From: Acidobacteriota bacterium | GTDB lineage: Bacteria; Acidobacteriota; Terriglobia; Acidiferrales; UBA7541 | NCBI GenBank assembly: GCA_021832085.1 | Contig: JAKBLM010000005.1 | Location: 1-64,000, forward strand | Length of the DNA stretch: 64,000 nucleotides | Reading direction: 5' to 3' | Shown here: piece after piece, positions 8,946-17,661 of the stretch | How the letters are laid out: each line of letters starts with the position of its first letter | Position numbering within the stretch: the first letter of the stretch is position 1 | Translations under genes and position numbers: made by a program | The notes under the pieces: generated by a model | The model's database searches: none | What the model saw: the letters and a program-made list of their open reading frames with translations, nothing else | What the model was told of the DNA's origin: nothing

Positions 8946-9320
8946 TTACCTCCCGGCGTAAAACAGCGCATAGGTCAACAGCCCCAGGACAACCGTTGTG
9001 ATCACTACGAACGTCTTATCGCGACTCAGCAGGAAGAGAATCCCAGTCAACAGCACCCGAACCAGTTGAACAGCCACCAGCAGGATCAAGCCGACCTGGA
9101 TGATTCCGCGGCCCGAGCCCTTCATCACGTCGCCCCAAACGCCCAATAGCGTGCGCAGATCGGAAGGCTCGCCGCGAAAGATGCGATAGTGGACGGGAGT
9201 GGAACCGTGCCGCCACAGAAACAGCACGCCTCCCAAAAGCACGGTCGCCGCAGAGAGCAACACTCCAACCAGCAGGACAAAACCGATCAATCGTTCGAGG
9301 CGCCGCATTACGAGGGTCAT
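8946..9320 (-). CDS. DUF1634 membrane protein
   Basis: A 124-residue protein with three strong hydrophobic segments (about residues 10-35, 68-92 and 100-120) and a conserved central part (YRIFRGEPSDLRTLLG). This is the DUF1634 pattern; members are commonly encoded next to TauE/SafE permeases and are thought to be partner subunits. Here its ATG overlaps the TauE stop codon (ATGA), so it is translationally coupled to the permease at 9317-10147. Function beyond association with the permease is unknown. Confidence 0.8.
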   Translation of the reverse strand: MTLVMRRLERLIGFVLLVGVLLSAATVLLGGVLFLWRHGSTPVHYRIFRGEPSDLRTLLGVWGDVMKGSGRGIIQVGLILLVAVQLVRVLLTGILFLLSRDKTFVVITTVVLGLLTYALFYAGR

Positions 9321-10147
9321 CGCGTCACACCCTTGTAGATCATCTCGACCGCCATCAGCAGCACGACGGCGCTGAACAGGATCCTCAATGGCCTGGGATT
9401 GACGAACATGAGGATCCTGGCTCCCGCCACCGATCCGCCAAAGACGCCAAGCATGATCGGCATCGTCAGACCCGGATCGATGAAGCCGTTATTGAGGTAA
9501 ACGCCGGCGCTTGCCGCAGCCGTTATTCCCACCATGAAATTGCTCGTCGTGGTCGAAACCTTGTAGGGCAGCCGCATGATCTGGTCCATCGAGAGCACGT
9601 TCACCGCTCCCGAACCGATGCCCAGCAGCCCGGAAAGAAGTCCCGCAACGCCCATCAGCACGAACGAGGGCAGCACGCGGTAGACTTTGTAGGCCCGCCA
9701 ACCGCTGACGGTGGGATAGCTGCTTTCCAGCCGCAGCCGCACGGCTAGCCGGTCGGACGGCCGCTCCCGCTCTGCCTCTTCCTTTCGGCGAAACGAGAGG
9801 TAGCCGGAGAACAAGAGCACGAAGCCGAAAACCGTGAAGAGCAGCGGGACCGGCAGAATCGCCGCCAGCAGCGCCCCGCAGACGCCACCAGCAATACAGG
9901 GCAGCTGTAGGAACATCCCCACGCGCAGATTCGTGTATCCCTCGCTCAAGTACGCCGCCGCCGCGCCCGACGATGTCGCGATGACCGCAACCAGCGATGC
10001 CCCTGCCGCGTAGTGCATCTCCACGTGGAACAGCAGCACCAGCATCGGCACGATGATGATCCCGCCGCCCATGCCGGTGAGCGCTCCTACCGCTCCGGCG
10101 GCACACGACCCCAGCGCTACCAGTAGCAGGAATAGCCATGTGGCCAT
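9317..10147 (-). CDS. TauE/SafE family sulfite exporter
   Basis: A 276-residue TSUP permease. It carries GGGIIIVPMLVLLFHVEMHY near the N-terminus, the GIGSGAVNVLSMD second repeat motif and STTTSNFMVGITAAASAG. I place the start at the ATG at 10147 (MATWLFLLL), which follows a CAGGAGA site; the open frame continues nine codons further without one. It is closely related to the copies at 6587 and 10188, and unlike those it has a coupled DUF1634 partner downstream. Probable role: movement of sulfite, sulfate or thiosulfate for the sulfate-reduction pathway next door. Confidence 0.88.
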   Translation of the reverse strand: MATWLFLLLVALGSCAAGAVGALTGMGGGIIIVPMLVLLFHVEMHYAAGASLVAVIATSSGAAAAYLSEGYTNLRVGMFLQLPCIAGGVCGALLAAILPVPLLFTVFGFVLLFSGYLSFRRKEEAERERPSDRLAVRLRLESSYPTVSGWRAYKVYRVLPSFVLMGVAGLLSGLLGIGSGAVNVLSMDQIMRLPYKVSTTTSNFMVGITAAASAGVYLNNGFIDPGLTMPIMLGVFGGSVAGARILMFVNPRPLRILFSAVVLLMAVEMIYKGVTR

Positions 10148-10187
10148 CACGAGTCTCCTGAACGCGGAAACCACGCCGGCAGCATCG

Positions 10188-11033
10188 CTAACCTCCGGGC
10201 TGCGCGCTCAGCGCGCCTTTGTAGATCATCTCCAGCGCCATGATCAGCACGAGAGAGCTGAACAACAGCCTCAACAGCTTGGCGCGCACGATCATCAGGA
10301 GCCGGGCCCCGACGAGGGCCCCGGCAAAGATGCCGATCACCGCCGCCATGGTCAGAAATGGGTCGATATACCCATGGCGGAAATAGATCCCTACGCTCGC
10401 TGCCGCCGTGATCCCGACCATGAAATTGCTCGTCGTGGTCGAAACTTTGTACGGGAGCTTCATCACCTGGTCCATCACCAGCACGTTGGCCGCGCCTGCG
10501 CCGATTCCGAGCAAGCCGGAAAAGATGCCTGCCACGCCCATCAGCAGCGAGCCCGGCATCACCCGCTGCACCGTGTAGAGCTTCCAGCCGTCTACTGTCG
10601 GATAACTGCTCTCCATGCCCAGCCGGATGGCCAGTGGATCGGAGGGGCGATCGACTTCGGCTTCTTCCTTTCGGCGAAACGACAGGTAGGCGGAATACAA
10701 CAGCGCCACGCCGAAGACGATCATCAGGGCCTGAACCGGCACGAAGGCAGCCAGCAGGGCGCCAACAATCCCGCCAGCGATCGAGGTGAGCTGAAGAAAC
10801 ATCGCCACGCGGATGTTGGTGTAACCCTGCCTCAGGAAAGCGACGGTCGCCGCCGTCGAGGTCATCGTCACCGCGATGATCGATGCCCCGGCGGCGTTGT
10901 GCAGGTTGACGTGCAGCAGCAGCACGAGCACCGGGACAAGGAGGATGCCTCCTCCTTCGCCGGTCAGGGCGCCGAGGATGCCGGCGCCGATACCACCTGC
11001 CGCGACCAACGCCAAGAAGAGCAACGCGGACAT
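10188..11033 (-). CDS. TauE/SafE family sulfite exporter
   Basis: A 281-residue TSUP permease with the same motif order as its neighbours (GEGGGILLVPVLVLLLH, GIGAGAANVLVMD, STTTSNFMVGITAA). The glycine-rich first repeat is slightly different (GEGGG instead of GMGGG), and GAGAAN replaces GSGAVN in the second, so it is the most diverged of the three. A GGAGG site lies directly before an ATG at 11039 and six bases before the ATG at 11033; I prefer the latter for spacing. It follows sat on the same strand by about 180 bases, so it is the first permease after the pathway genes. Confidence 0.87.
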   Translation of the reverse strand: MSALLFLALVAAGGIGAGILGALTGEGGGILLVPVLVLLLHVNLHNAAGASIIAVTMTSTAATVAFLRQGYTNIRVAMFLQLTSIAGGIVGALLAAFVPVQALMIVFGVALLYSAYLSFRRKEEAEVDRPSDPLAIRLGMESSYPTVDGWKLYTVQRVMPGSLLMGVAGIFSGLLGIGAGAANVLVMDQVMKLPYKVSTTTSNFMVGITAAASVGIYFRHGYIDPFLTMAAVIGIFAGALVGARLLMIVRAKLLRLLFSSLVLIMALEMIYKGALSAQPGG

Positions 11034-11110
11034 TGCCATCCTCCATGGCGAGCCCTCCCGTCGGGCCTCGCCAAACGGCCGGGCGGGTAGGAACCGCTCT
11101 ATCGCGGAGC

Positions 11111-11126
11111 GCCCGGCTTGCCGGGC
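11111..11126. repeat. hairpin between sat and TauE gene
   Basis: GCCCGG-CTTG-CCGGGC forms a six-base-pair stem with a four-base loop in the 183-base gap after sat. There is no T run on the minus strand, so it is not a standard terminator; it could be an mRNA-stabilising or processing hairpin between the core pathway genes and the permease genes. Confidence 0.3.
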
Positions 11127-11216
11127 ATTCCCGGCGGCGTGGCCGCGCTGCGGGCCTTGGATGGCGCCGCAGCAGCCGAGCGGTTTCCCCCCGCCGTTTC
11201 CGCCGCAGGTTTGGCG

Positions 11217-12476
11217 CTACTGCGCGCCGGTTGCCGCGTTGTGCAGTTTCACTTCGACCTTTTCTTCCAGGTGGTCGTAATAGTCCTTGAGGATGGCTAT
11301 CACTTCCGGCTTCGAGAACTCGGCTGGAACCGGCTTGCCCTCGCTCATCAGCTTGCGCAGCAAGGTCCCCGAGAGCAGCAGCCGCGCCCCGCCTTTGTAG
11401 TTCCCGTTCTCGTCGATCACTGCCTTGCTCTCGTGCGGGCAGGTCTTCATCGAAGCCATGCTGCCGCACTCGTAGCAGTAGAAGGTCCAGTCCATGCACA
11501 GCGGCTGAATCGCCAGCGCGCCAGCCGGCACTTCGTGGAAGATCGTCTGCGCATCGAACGGCCCGTAATAGTTGCCCACGCCGGCATGGTCGCGGCCGAC
11601 GATCAGATGCGAACAGCCGTAGTTCTGCCGGAAGACGGCGTGCAGCAGCGCCTCGCGCGGTCCGGCGTACCGCATCTCCATCGGATAGCCGCCCTGGATC
11701 ACGCGCTCCTTGCGGAAATACTTGTTCACCAGCGCGTCGATGGCGCGGACGCGCACATCGGCCGGAATGTCGCCCGGTTTCAGTTTTCCGAGCAGCTGGT
11801 GGATATACACGCCGTCGCAGACCTCGATCGCGATCCAGGCCAGGTAGGCGTGCGAGTTGTGCATCGGGTTGCGCAGTTGCAGTGCCGCCACGGTGCTCCA
11901 GCCGCGTTCGTCGAAGAGCTTGCGCGCCTGCTTCGGCGTTTGATAGATTCCGCGAAACTCTTCGGGGAAGAACGATTCCGAAAGCACCTTCACCGGCCCG
12001 GCCAGGTTCACCGGTCCCTGGCTCATCACTTTCTGCACGCCGGGGTGTTCCGGATCGGTCGTGCGGAACACCTCCTTGCACTCGTGCTCCTTGTCGATCG
12101 AATACTTCTCGGTCACTTTCATCGTGCCCATCAGCGTGCTCGTCTCGGTGTCGAAAAGCGCCACTTCCTCGCCGATGCGCAGGCTTTTGGCCACGTCCTC
12201 GGTGGTCGAGAGGGTGATGGGAATCGGCCAGAAGAGGTTCTTCCGGGTGGGCAGCGTGTAACGATCACAGCAGGCCTGCCAATCGTCCTTGCCCATGAAT
12301 CCGTCGAGCGGCGTGAAAGCGCCGATGCCCATCATGATCAGGTCGCCGGTTTCCCGGCTCGTCATGGGTATGCGCTTGAGCCCCTCGGCGCGCTTCAACT
12401 CCTCTTTTCGGGCCGCCGGCTCCAGCAATAGCGGCTTGAGTTCCGGACTCCCGTGAGGCGGTACGAGTCTGCTCAT
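11217..12476 (-). CDS. sat: sulfate adenylyltransferase (ATP sulfurylase)
   Basis: A 419-residue dissimilatory-type ATP sulfurylase, which activates sulfate with ATP to APS and pyrophosphate in the cytoplasm. The active-site motif [13 protein letters not shown] (about residue 200) and [16 protein letters not shown] (about 300) are intact, and a Cys/His group typical of the zinc-containing archaeal/SRB type is visible near [15 protein letters not shown]. No APS kinase domain is fused. The ATG at 12476 has AAGGAG at 6-7 bases. The same reading frame happens to remain open for another 2.8 kb upstream, which is an artefact of high GC content. It is the last pathway gene in the transcription order, 47 bases after the fused NrfD-cytochrome gene. 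Confidence 0.97.
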   Translation of the reverse strand: MSRLVPPHGSPELKPLLLEPAARKEELKRAEGLKRIPMTSRETGDLIMMGIGAFTPLDGFMGKDDWQACCDRYTLPTRKNLFWPIPITLSTTEDVAKSLRIGEEVALFDTETSTLMGTMKVTEKYSIDKEHECKEVFRTTDPEHPGVQKVMSQGPVNLAGPVKVLSESFFPEEFRGIYQTPKQARKLFDERGWSTVAALQLRNPMHNSHAYLAWIAIEVCDGVYIHQLLGKLKPGDIPADVRVRAIDALVNKYFRKERVIQGGYPMEMRYAGPREALLHAVFRQNYGCSHLIVGRDHAGVGNYYGPFDAQTIFHEVPAGALAIQPLCMDWTFYCYECGSMASMKTCPHESKAVIDENGNYKGGARLLLSGTLLRKLMSEGKPVPAEFSKPEVIAILKDYYDHLEEKVEVKLHNAATGAQ

Positions 12477-12523
12477 ATGAAATCTCCTTTTCGCGAAATC
12501 CCGCTCAACGCCCGGCGGCGTTT

Positions 12524-14455
12524 CTAATGCACCTCGCTTACCTTGGGCGGCGGCAGAACCACCAGACGCCCAGCCGGCGCGTGCCGGCTGTAGAGGTAGT
12601 TTTGAGCAGCTGCAAAGTTCAGCTTTCCTTTGTGACATTCCGCACAACGGGCAATTTCGGGTTTGTTCTCCTTCTGAGCGACTTTGACATGGCAACCAAT
12701 ACAGAGCGTATGCATGGCGTCGACATAAGAAGGCGCGATATAAGTGGTGATCTTGATCGTAGCTCCCGCGGGAACTAGGTCCTTGTGGCAATCGGAGCAA
12801 GGCTTCACGTGCGCGCTCGTGCGCGGGTAGCCTCGCTCGTGGCATTGCACGCAGGCGAGATTCGCTCCCTTTGGCGAAGCATGCCAGTCGTGGCGGAACG
12901 AGTCGGTGGGCAGATACATATCCCGGTGGCATTCGTAGCAGCCCGACTCCTGGTCGTGCGGCATGTTCATGTGGTGGCAGATCACGCACGACTTCTCCCC
13001 GCCGTTCCGATCGATCTCCCGCTGGTGGTAAAAAGTGACGCCCCAGTTGGTCAAATCGGCGTCCAGGTAGAGCACGCCCGTGCCGGCCGTCGCCGGCGCC
13101 GGCTTGCCCGTGCGCGCGGCGGCCAGTTGCAGGCCAATATTGCCAACATTTCCGCGCGCCCGATGCGTCGGCGTGGGCGTCGCGCCCATGCTCGCCGCTC
13201 GCGGGCTGCCGAGCAGCAGAAAACCGAAACCGGCTGCCAGCACAAAGGCCAGCGAATACTTCACGCGCCCGGCGATCACTGGCGTGCCCAGCCACGTGAA
13301 CCCCACCTTGTTGAACTCGGGCAGCTTCCGGGGATCGGCATCGGGATCGGCCGGTCTGTGTTCCCACACGCGGAAATGCTCCACCATGAAGAGGAAGAGA
13401 AGCGTCGCCGCCGCCACAATCCCCAGGCTGATTACGATCTCGGTCCATTCCGGCAGGTAGAGGCTCCCGCCCCGGCTCAGGTCGGCCAGCCCACCCACGT
13501 CGATCCGGTTCAGCACAATGCCGGTGGTCGCAATCGCGGCCGTGGCCCACTGCCAGTTGCTGCTCTTCCGGAATTGCCGCTGCCAGAGCATCACCAGCGG
13601 GACGATCGCCATCGCCGCGATTTCCACCCAGAAGAGTTTCACTTGCCACGCCGACGCAAAGAGGTAGTGCAGCTGTCCCCGGTAGGCCAGATCCCCGAAT
13701 CGCAGCGCTAAATAAAGGATGAGCACCCAGCCGGCCGCTTCCCCGAGCGGCCGCATCAGCTTCGTTTCCGGCTTGCGGCGGTAGAGGTAGGCGGTGAAAT
13801 GGCTCTCGAGAATCACCATCATCAGTCCCAGGCCAATCGCCGAAACGAAGAAAAGCACCGGCAGAATCGGCGAATACCACAGCGGGAAGAGCCGATACGG
13901 CATGATCAGGAACAACGACCCGAGTGACGACTGATGCAGGGTCGAGAGCGCGATGCCAACGATCACCAGCGGGATCCGCAGCTTCACCAGGAAACGCCGC
14001 ACGCTGGCCAGCGCGGAAATGTCCTCGGCGGGCACCGGGAAAAATTCCAGCGTCAGCACCGTCAGGTACAGCATCACGCACCAGCCCACTTCGAAAAGCG
14101 GGGAGTGCGGATTCCAGTAGATCGTCATGTACCAGATGTGCCACGGCAAGCCGAGGTCGAAGAGCAGCCCCACCGCGACCGCCACATAGCCCAGAAACGC
14201 AGTCAGCACCGCCGGCCGCACGATCGAATGGAACTCGTCCAGCTTGAAGATATAGACGGTCGCGGTCACCACAAACCCGCCCGCCGCCAGCGCGACTCCG
14301 CCCATCACGTCGAAGCCGACCCACAGGCCCCACGGCGTCGCGTCGGAGAGATGTGTCGTGGCACCAAGGCCGAAGAAGAACCGGGTGATGGCTACGGCCG
14401 CGGCCAGCCCCAGTAGCATCCAGAGAATCAGCTTCAGCCGCCGTACCCTGTCCAT
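12524..14455 (-). CDS. NrfD/HybB-like membrane protein fused to hexaheme cytochrome c
   Basis: A 643-residue fusion. Residues 1-about 390 form roughly ten membrane helices of the NrfD/HybB/HmcC family, which oxidises or reduces quinone. A further helix at about 405-425 leads into a soluble C-terminal domain with six CxxCH sites (CVICH, CYECH, CVQCH, CSDCH, CIGCH, CAECH), so six c-type hemes, expected on the periplasmic side. In Hmc and DsrMKJOP complexes the NrfD-like subunit and the cytochrome are separate proteins; here they are one chain. The start ATG, with a GGAGGAG site, directly abuts the stop of the preceding Fe-S gene. It is the last subunit of a second CCG/NarI/FeS/NrfD module. Function as quinone-cytochrome link is inferred. 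Confidence 0.85.
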   Translation of the reverse strand: MDRVRRLKLILWMLLGLAAAVAITRFFFGLGATTHLSDATPWGLWVGFDVMGGVALAAGGFVVTATVYIFKLDEFHSIVRPAVLTAFLGYVAVAVGLLFDLGLPWHIWYMTIYWNPHSPLFEVGWCVMLYLTVLTLEFFPVPAEDISALASVRRFLVKLRIPLVIVGIALSTLHQSSLGSLFLIMPYRLFPLWYSPILPVLFFVSAIGLGLMMVILESHFTAYLYRRKPETKLMRPLGEAAGWVLILYLALRFGDLAYRGQLHYLFASAWQVKLFWVEIAAMAIVPLVMLWQRQFRKSSNWQWATAAIATTGIVLNRIDVGGLADLSRGGSLYLPEWTEIVISLGIVAAATLLFLFMVEHFRVWEHRPADPDADPRKLPEFNKVGFTWLGTPVIAGRVKYSLAFVLAAGFGFLLLGSPRAASMGATPTPTHRARGNVGNIGLQLAAARTGKPAPATAGTGVLYLDADLTNWGVTFYHQREIDRNGGEKSCVICHHMNMPHDQESGCYECHRDMYLPTDSFRHDWHASPKGANLACVQCHERGYPRTSAHVKPCSDCHKDLVPAGATIKITTYIAPSYVDAMHTLCIGCHVKVAQKENKPEIARCAECHKGKLNFAAAQNYLYSRHAPAGRLVVLPPPKVSEVH

Positions 14456-15238
14456 TTACTCCTCCGAACCCGGTTTGCCGCCGGCCTTCTCGTCCGCGCG
14501 CTCGGCCTCGAGTTTCATTCGCCGCTTGATAATCCAGTACAGCCCGGCCATGGCCGCGCCCATGCCCACGAAAGCGAACGGCACGGCTTCCATCGCCGGC
14601 CGCGTCGCATCGGGCAGCGGCATCTTGCCGAATTGCTCGCCATAAGTGAGGAAGGAAAGATCGATATCGGAGATGTAGAGCACCGAAGTGCCGCCGACCT
14701 CCGATTCGCCCCACACGCGGTTGATATATTTGCCGGGATTTTCCCGGAGACGCTGGTGCGCGATCGCGAGGAGTTGGTCCCGGTCGCCGTAGATGGTCGC
14801 CTTCGTGGGGCAGACCTCGGTGCAGGCGGGTTGCCCACCCTCCTTGATCCGGTCGTAGCAGAGAATGCACTTGCGCACGTGAGGAACCGGATCGCTCCAC
14901 TGATAGCGCGGAATTCCGAAGGGGCATGCCATCATGCAATAGCGGCAGCCGATGCACTTCGCGCTCTCGTAGATCACCGGTCCGAGCTCCGTCTTGTGCA
15001 TCGCACCCACCGGGCAGGCGGAAACGCAGGCCGGCTCCAGGCAATGCCGGCACTGTTTCCGCACGAACTTGTCGGCGGGCTCGCCGATCACGGACGTCCA
15101 GTTGTCCGCCGAGAGCCCGTCGTTCATGTCCCAGCGCTGGGGAATGTCGTTGGGCAGGTGATTCACCTTCTTGCAGGCGATCACGCACTCGCTGCAGCCG
15201 ATGCATTTGGTGGTGTCGGTGAGGATGGCCGCTCTCAT
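14456..15238 (-). CDS. HmcB/HybA-like iron-sulfur protein, tail-anchored
   Basis: A 260-residue protein with four [4Fe-4S] ferredoxin-type cysteine groups: [11 protein letters not shown] near residue 12, [14 protein letters not shown] near 70, [12 protein letters not shown] near 95, and [21 protein letters not shown] near 125. One membrane helix follows near the C-terminus (about 217-238). This is the electron-relay subunit type of HybA/NrfC/HmcB/DsrO. Unlike DsrO in this same cluster there is no Tat signal at the N-terminus, and the start is well fixed by an ATGA overlap with the previous gene. That leaves the side of the membrane on which the clusters sit unclear. It pairs with the fused NrfD-cytochrome gene immediately downstream. 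Confidence 0.88.
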   Translation of the reverse strand: MRAAILTDTTKCIGCSECVIACKKVNHLPNDIPQRWDMNDGLSADNWTSVIGEPADKFVRKQCRHCLEPACVSACPVGAMHKTELGPVIYESAKCIGCRYCMMACPFGIPRYQWSDPVPHVRKCILCYDRIKEGGQPACTEVCPTKATIYGDRDQLLAIAHQRLRENPGKYINRVWGESEVGGTSVLYISDIDLSFLTYGEQFGKMPLPDATRPAMEAVPFAFVGMGAAMAGLYWIIKRRMKLEAERADEKAGGKPGSEE

Positions 15239-16008
15239 TTCGCCACTCCTCCCTTCCTGATCGCTTCCTCAACCGGCGCGGTGGTCAGCCGGGGATTCAG
15301 CACCCAGGTCGGCCGGTCGGCGAATCCCAGCGTTTCGGCCACGCGGTCCCCGGCACCTGGCGGGAACTTCCAGGCGACGCCCGTCACCAGTTGCGAAAGC
15401 GGCGCCAAAACGCAATGGGCCAGCTTGGTGAAGGGAATCAACAGCAGGATCAGGTCGCCCGAGTAGATGTGCACCAGCATCATCTCCTGGTAAGTGCGCG
15501 GGCTGATCACCGCGTTCGAAGCGATGTAGCCGGTCACAAATGGCGTGATCAGCAGCAGCGGCCAGAAGTAGTCCTGCCGGTGGCTGATCTTCCGCGCCGG
15601 TGAGTAAAGCGCCCGGCCCAGAAACAGCCCCGCTCCCGTGAAGATCACCAGCAAGGCCAGCCAGTTCGCCGCCACCTGCGGCAGTGCCGCCCAGCTGATG
15701 CCTACCGATTGGCGCCACAGCAGAATGTGCGAGGCCAGGAAAATCGGCGTCACGATCAGGCCGATGTGGAAGAGAAAGGAAACCGTGCTGTAGATCGGCC
15801 GCTGCCTCCAAAGACGAAACATCGGGAACAGCCAGCCCAGCGTCTGCCGGCGAATTTCCTTCCAGGAAACGATCTTGTCCGAATTGGCCCGGTAGCCGTC
15901 CCTGACTTCGAGCAGGGTGATAATGAAAATACGCAGCAGCCCCAGCACCATCAATGCCAGAGAAAGCCGGAACAACGGACCGCGTGCGAAATCAATCCAT
16001 GCCGTCAC
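15235..16008 (-). CDS. NarI/HmcE-like cytochrome b membrane subunit
   Basis: A 257-residue membrane protein with about five helices and histidines spaced like the two-heme b binding site of NarI and Dsr[15 protein letters not shown] in one helix pair and [19 protein letters not shown] in another. It is shorter than DsrM in this window (330 residues) and lacks its cytoplasmic loop. The start is a GTG at 16008 with GGAG at seven bases; no ATG fits. Its stop overlaps the next Fe-S gene (ATGA). Together with the CCG protein upstream it resembles the HmcE-HmcF or TmcC-TmcB pair and a second copy of DsrM-DsrK. Quinone or heme exchange with the CCG subunit is the expected role. Confidence 0.85.
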   Translation of the reverse strand: MTAWIDFARGPLFRLSLALMVLGLLRIFIITLLEVRDGYRANSDKIVSWKEIRRQTLGWLFPMFRLWRQRPIYSTVSFLFHIGLIVTPIFLASHILLWRQSVGISWAALPQVAANWLALLVIFTGAGLFLGRALYSPARKISHRQDYFWPLLLITPFVTGYIASNAVISPRTYQEMMLVHIYSGDLILLLIPFTKLAHCVLAPLSQLVTGVAWKFPPGAGDRVAETLGFADRPTWVLNPRLTTAPVEEAIRKGGVAK

Positions 16009-16146
16009 AAGTTTTCTCCAAACCGGCTAAGGGCTCCGTACTTCCCAATCGGCGCCGCTCGCCGTTTCCGCGGCAACCCCGTGTTCCTGGTCGCCGCCAT
16101 CACGTCTAGCCGCAAGCCGCCAGGCTCGCCGCCGTGGTTTTCGGCC

Positions 16147-17661
16147 TCACGAGGGGCTCCCTTCCGCCGGCGACGCGGTTGAGCCATCCGCGGCTTCCGC
16201 GGCGGCCGTTTCCTCCGCCGAATCCGGCGGCAGCAGGATGGCCTTGTAGATCAGGTCGTGCAGGCCGAGAATTTCGCATTCCACGCCCTGGTCTTCCATC
16301 AGCTCGCGCAATTGCTTCTTGCAGTTGGCGCAGGGCGCCACGCAATAGGTCGCGCCCGTGCGGCGTATCTGCTCGGCTTTCAGTCTCCCGCTCACGGCCG
16401 TGCGGAACGGGCGGATCTCATCGATCGACACCGTGCCACCACCGCCGCCGCAACACAGGTTCATCCGGCCGTTGGGCGCCATCTCCACGTACTGCGAGCA
16501 GAAGGCCTTCAGCACTTCCCGCGGCTGATTCACGATCCAGCCCGGTCGCGCAATGTTGCAGGGATCGTGGTAGGTGACCGCCTCGGTCACGACCTTCGGG
16601 TCCAGCTTGATCCGGCCTTCCTTCAGCGCCCGCTGCGTGTATTCGAGGATGCTGATCACCGGCAAAGCGTTCTTGCCGCCGCAGTAGGTGGGATAGAAGA
16701 ACTTCGCCGTCCGGGCCGAATGCCCGCATTCGCCAATCAGGATCTTCTTGACCTTGAGCCGCTCCGCCTCCGCCCTCATCATGTGAAGCACGTGCTCCAT
16801 CACTTGGTCGCTGTAGAACAGCCCATAGTTGATCCCGTCGTAATACTTGCTACCGATCGTCCAGCTGTCCCCGGTCGCCTTCATCACCGCGGCGATGCCC
16901 TTCAGTGTTTCCGCCTCCATCATGAAGTCGGAAACGGACGTGAAGAAGATGTACTCGGCGCCTTCCTGATCGATCGGAAACGGCACGTGCACACCCTTTT
17001 CGTCCTGGATGTCTTCGGTGAGGAACTCCAGCGTGTCGATGAGCGCCGGCAGCGGAATCGCTGACGTATTGGCGGTTTTCCCGATCAACTGCTCCCGCGT
17101 GCTCACCACCAGCGCCCGCGGCACGATCCCGATCTCCGAAAGCAGGTAGCGCCCCAGATGCGTCACCAGAGCATGGTCGATCCCCATCGGGCACTCGAAA
17201 TGGCAACGCCGGCAGGCCGTGCAGTTGTAGTAGGAATCGGCCATCTCCTGCAGCTTCTCGTCGGCCAGTCCCGGATCGCCCAGCAGGCGCGCCCGCAGCG
17301 CCCCGGAAACGGTGAAGTGCCTCCGGTAAATCGAAAGCAACAGCTCCGACCGGTAGCAGGGAATGTCGTGCGGGTCGTGGGTCGCGTCGTAGATCGGGCA
17401 GGCCACCGCGCACCGCGCGCACCGCGTGGTCACCCGCATGTAATGGTCCAGCGCCAGCCGATAGTTCGGATGGTGCTGCAGCACCGAAGCGAACACCTCC
17501 AGAAAACGCCGCGGCCGGTCCTCGACGTTGAAATCCTCCACGTGATAGCGCACCGGCAGCCGCTGGCGTTCCATCACGTCCGGTTTCTTCGGCGTCGAAT
17601 ACGCCTTCTCGCGTTCCTCCGCGGTCATCGGCCGCGTCAGCGACTTCATCACCGATGCCAT
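16147..17661 (-). CDS. HmcF/DsrK-like CCG iron-sulfur protein
   Basis: A 504-residue cytoplasmic protein of the HdrD/DsrK/HmcF type. Two [4Fe-4S] sites are near residues 80-90 (CARCAVACP) and 145-157 (CTACRRCHFECP). The C-terminal half has a CCG pattern: CGHSARTAKFF, HDPCNIARPGW, CCGGGGGTVSIDE and CVAPCANCKKQ, typical for the special 4Fe-4S cluster that cleaves disulfides. So it probably reduces or oxidises a dithiol/disulfide carrier, as DsrK does with DsrC, but its partner is not known. It overlaps dsrP by 13 bases and is followed by the NarI-like gene after 138 bases. It is clearly a paralogue, not a duplicate, of the DsrK at 20137-21756. Confidence 0.88.
   Translation of the reverse strand: MASVMKSLTRPMTAEEREKAYSTPKKPDVMERQRLPVRYHVEDFNVEDRPRRFLEVFASVLQHHPNYRLALDHYMRVTTRCARCAVACPIYDATHDPHDIPCYRSELLLSIYRRHFTVSGALRARLLGDPGLADEKLQEMADSYYNCTACRRCHFECPMGIDHALVTHLGRYLLSEIGIVPRALVVSTREQLIGKTANTSAIPLPALIDTLEFLTEDIQDEKGVHVPFPIDQEGAEYIFFTSVSDFMMEAETLKGIAAVMKATGDSWTIGSKYYDGINYGLFYSDQVMEHVLHMMRAEAERLKVKKILIGECGHSARTAKFFYPTYCGGKNALPVISILEYTQRALKEGRIKLDPKVVTEAVTYHDPCNIARPGWIVNQPREVLKAFCSQYVEMAPNGRMNLCCGGGGGTVSIDEIRPFRTAVSGRLKAEQIRRTGATYCVAPCANCKKQLRELMEDQGVECEILGLHDLIYKAILLPPDSAEETAAAEAADGSTASPAEGSPS

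Noticed and set aside
12477..15272. The sat reading frame stays open 2.8 kb upstream, giving an apparent 1351-residue protein
   Set aside because: The extra part overlaps three well-supported genes in another frame, is Arg/Gly/Pro-rich and matches no family. sat has its own ATG with ribosome site.
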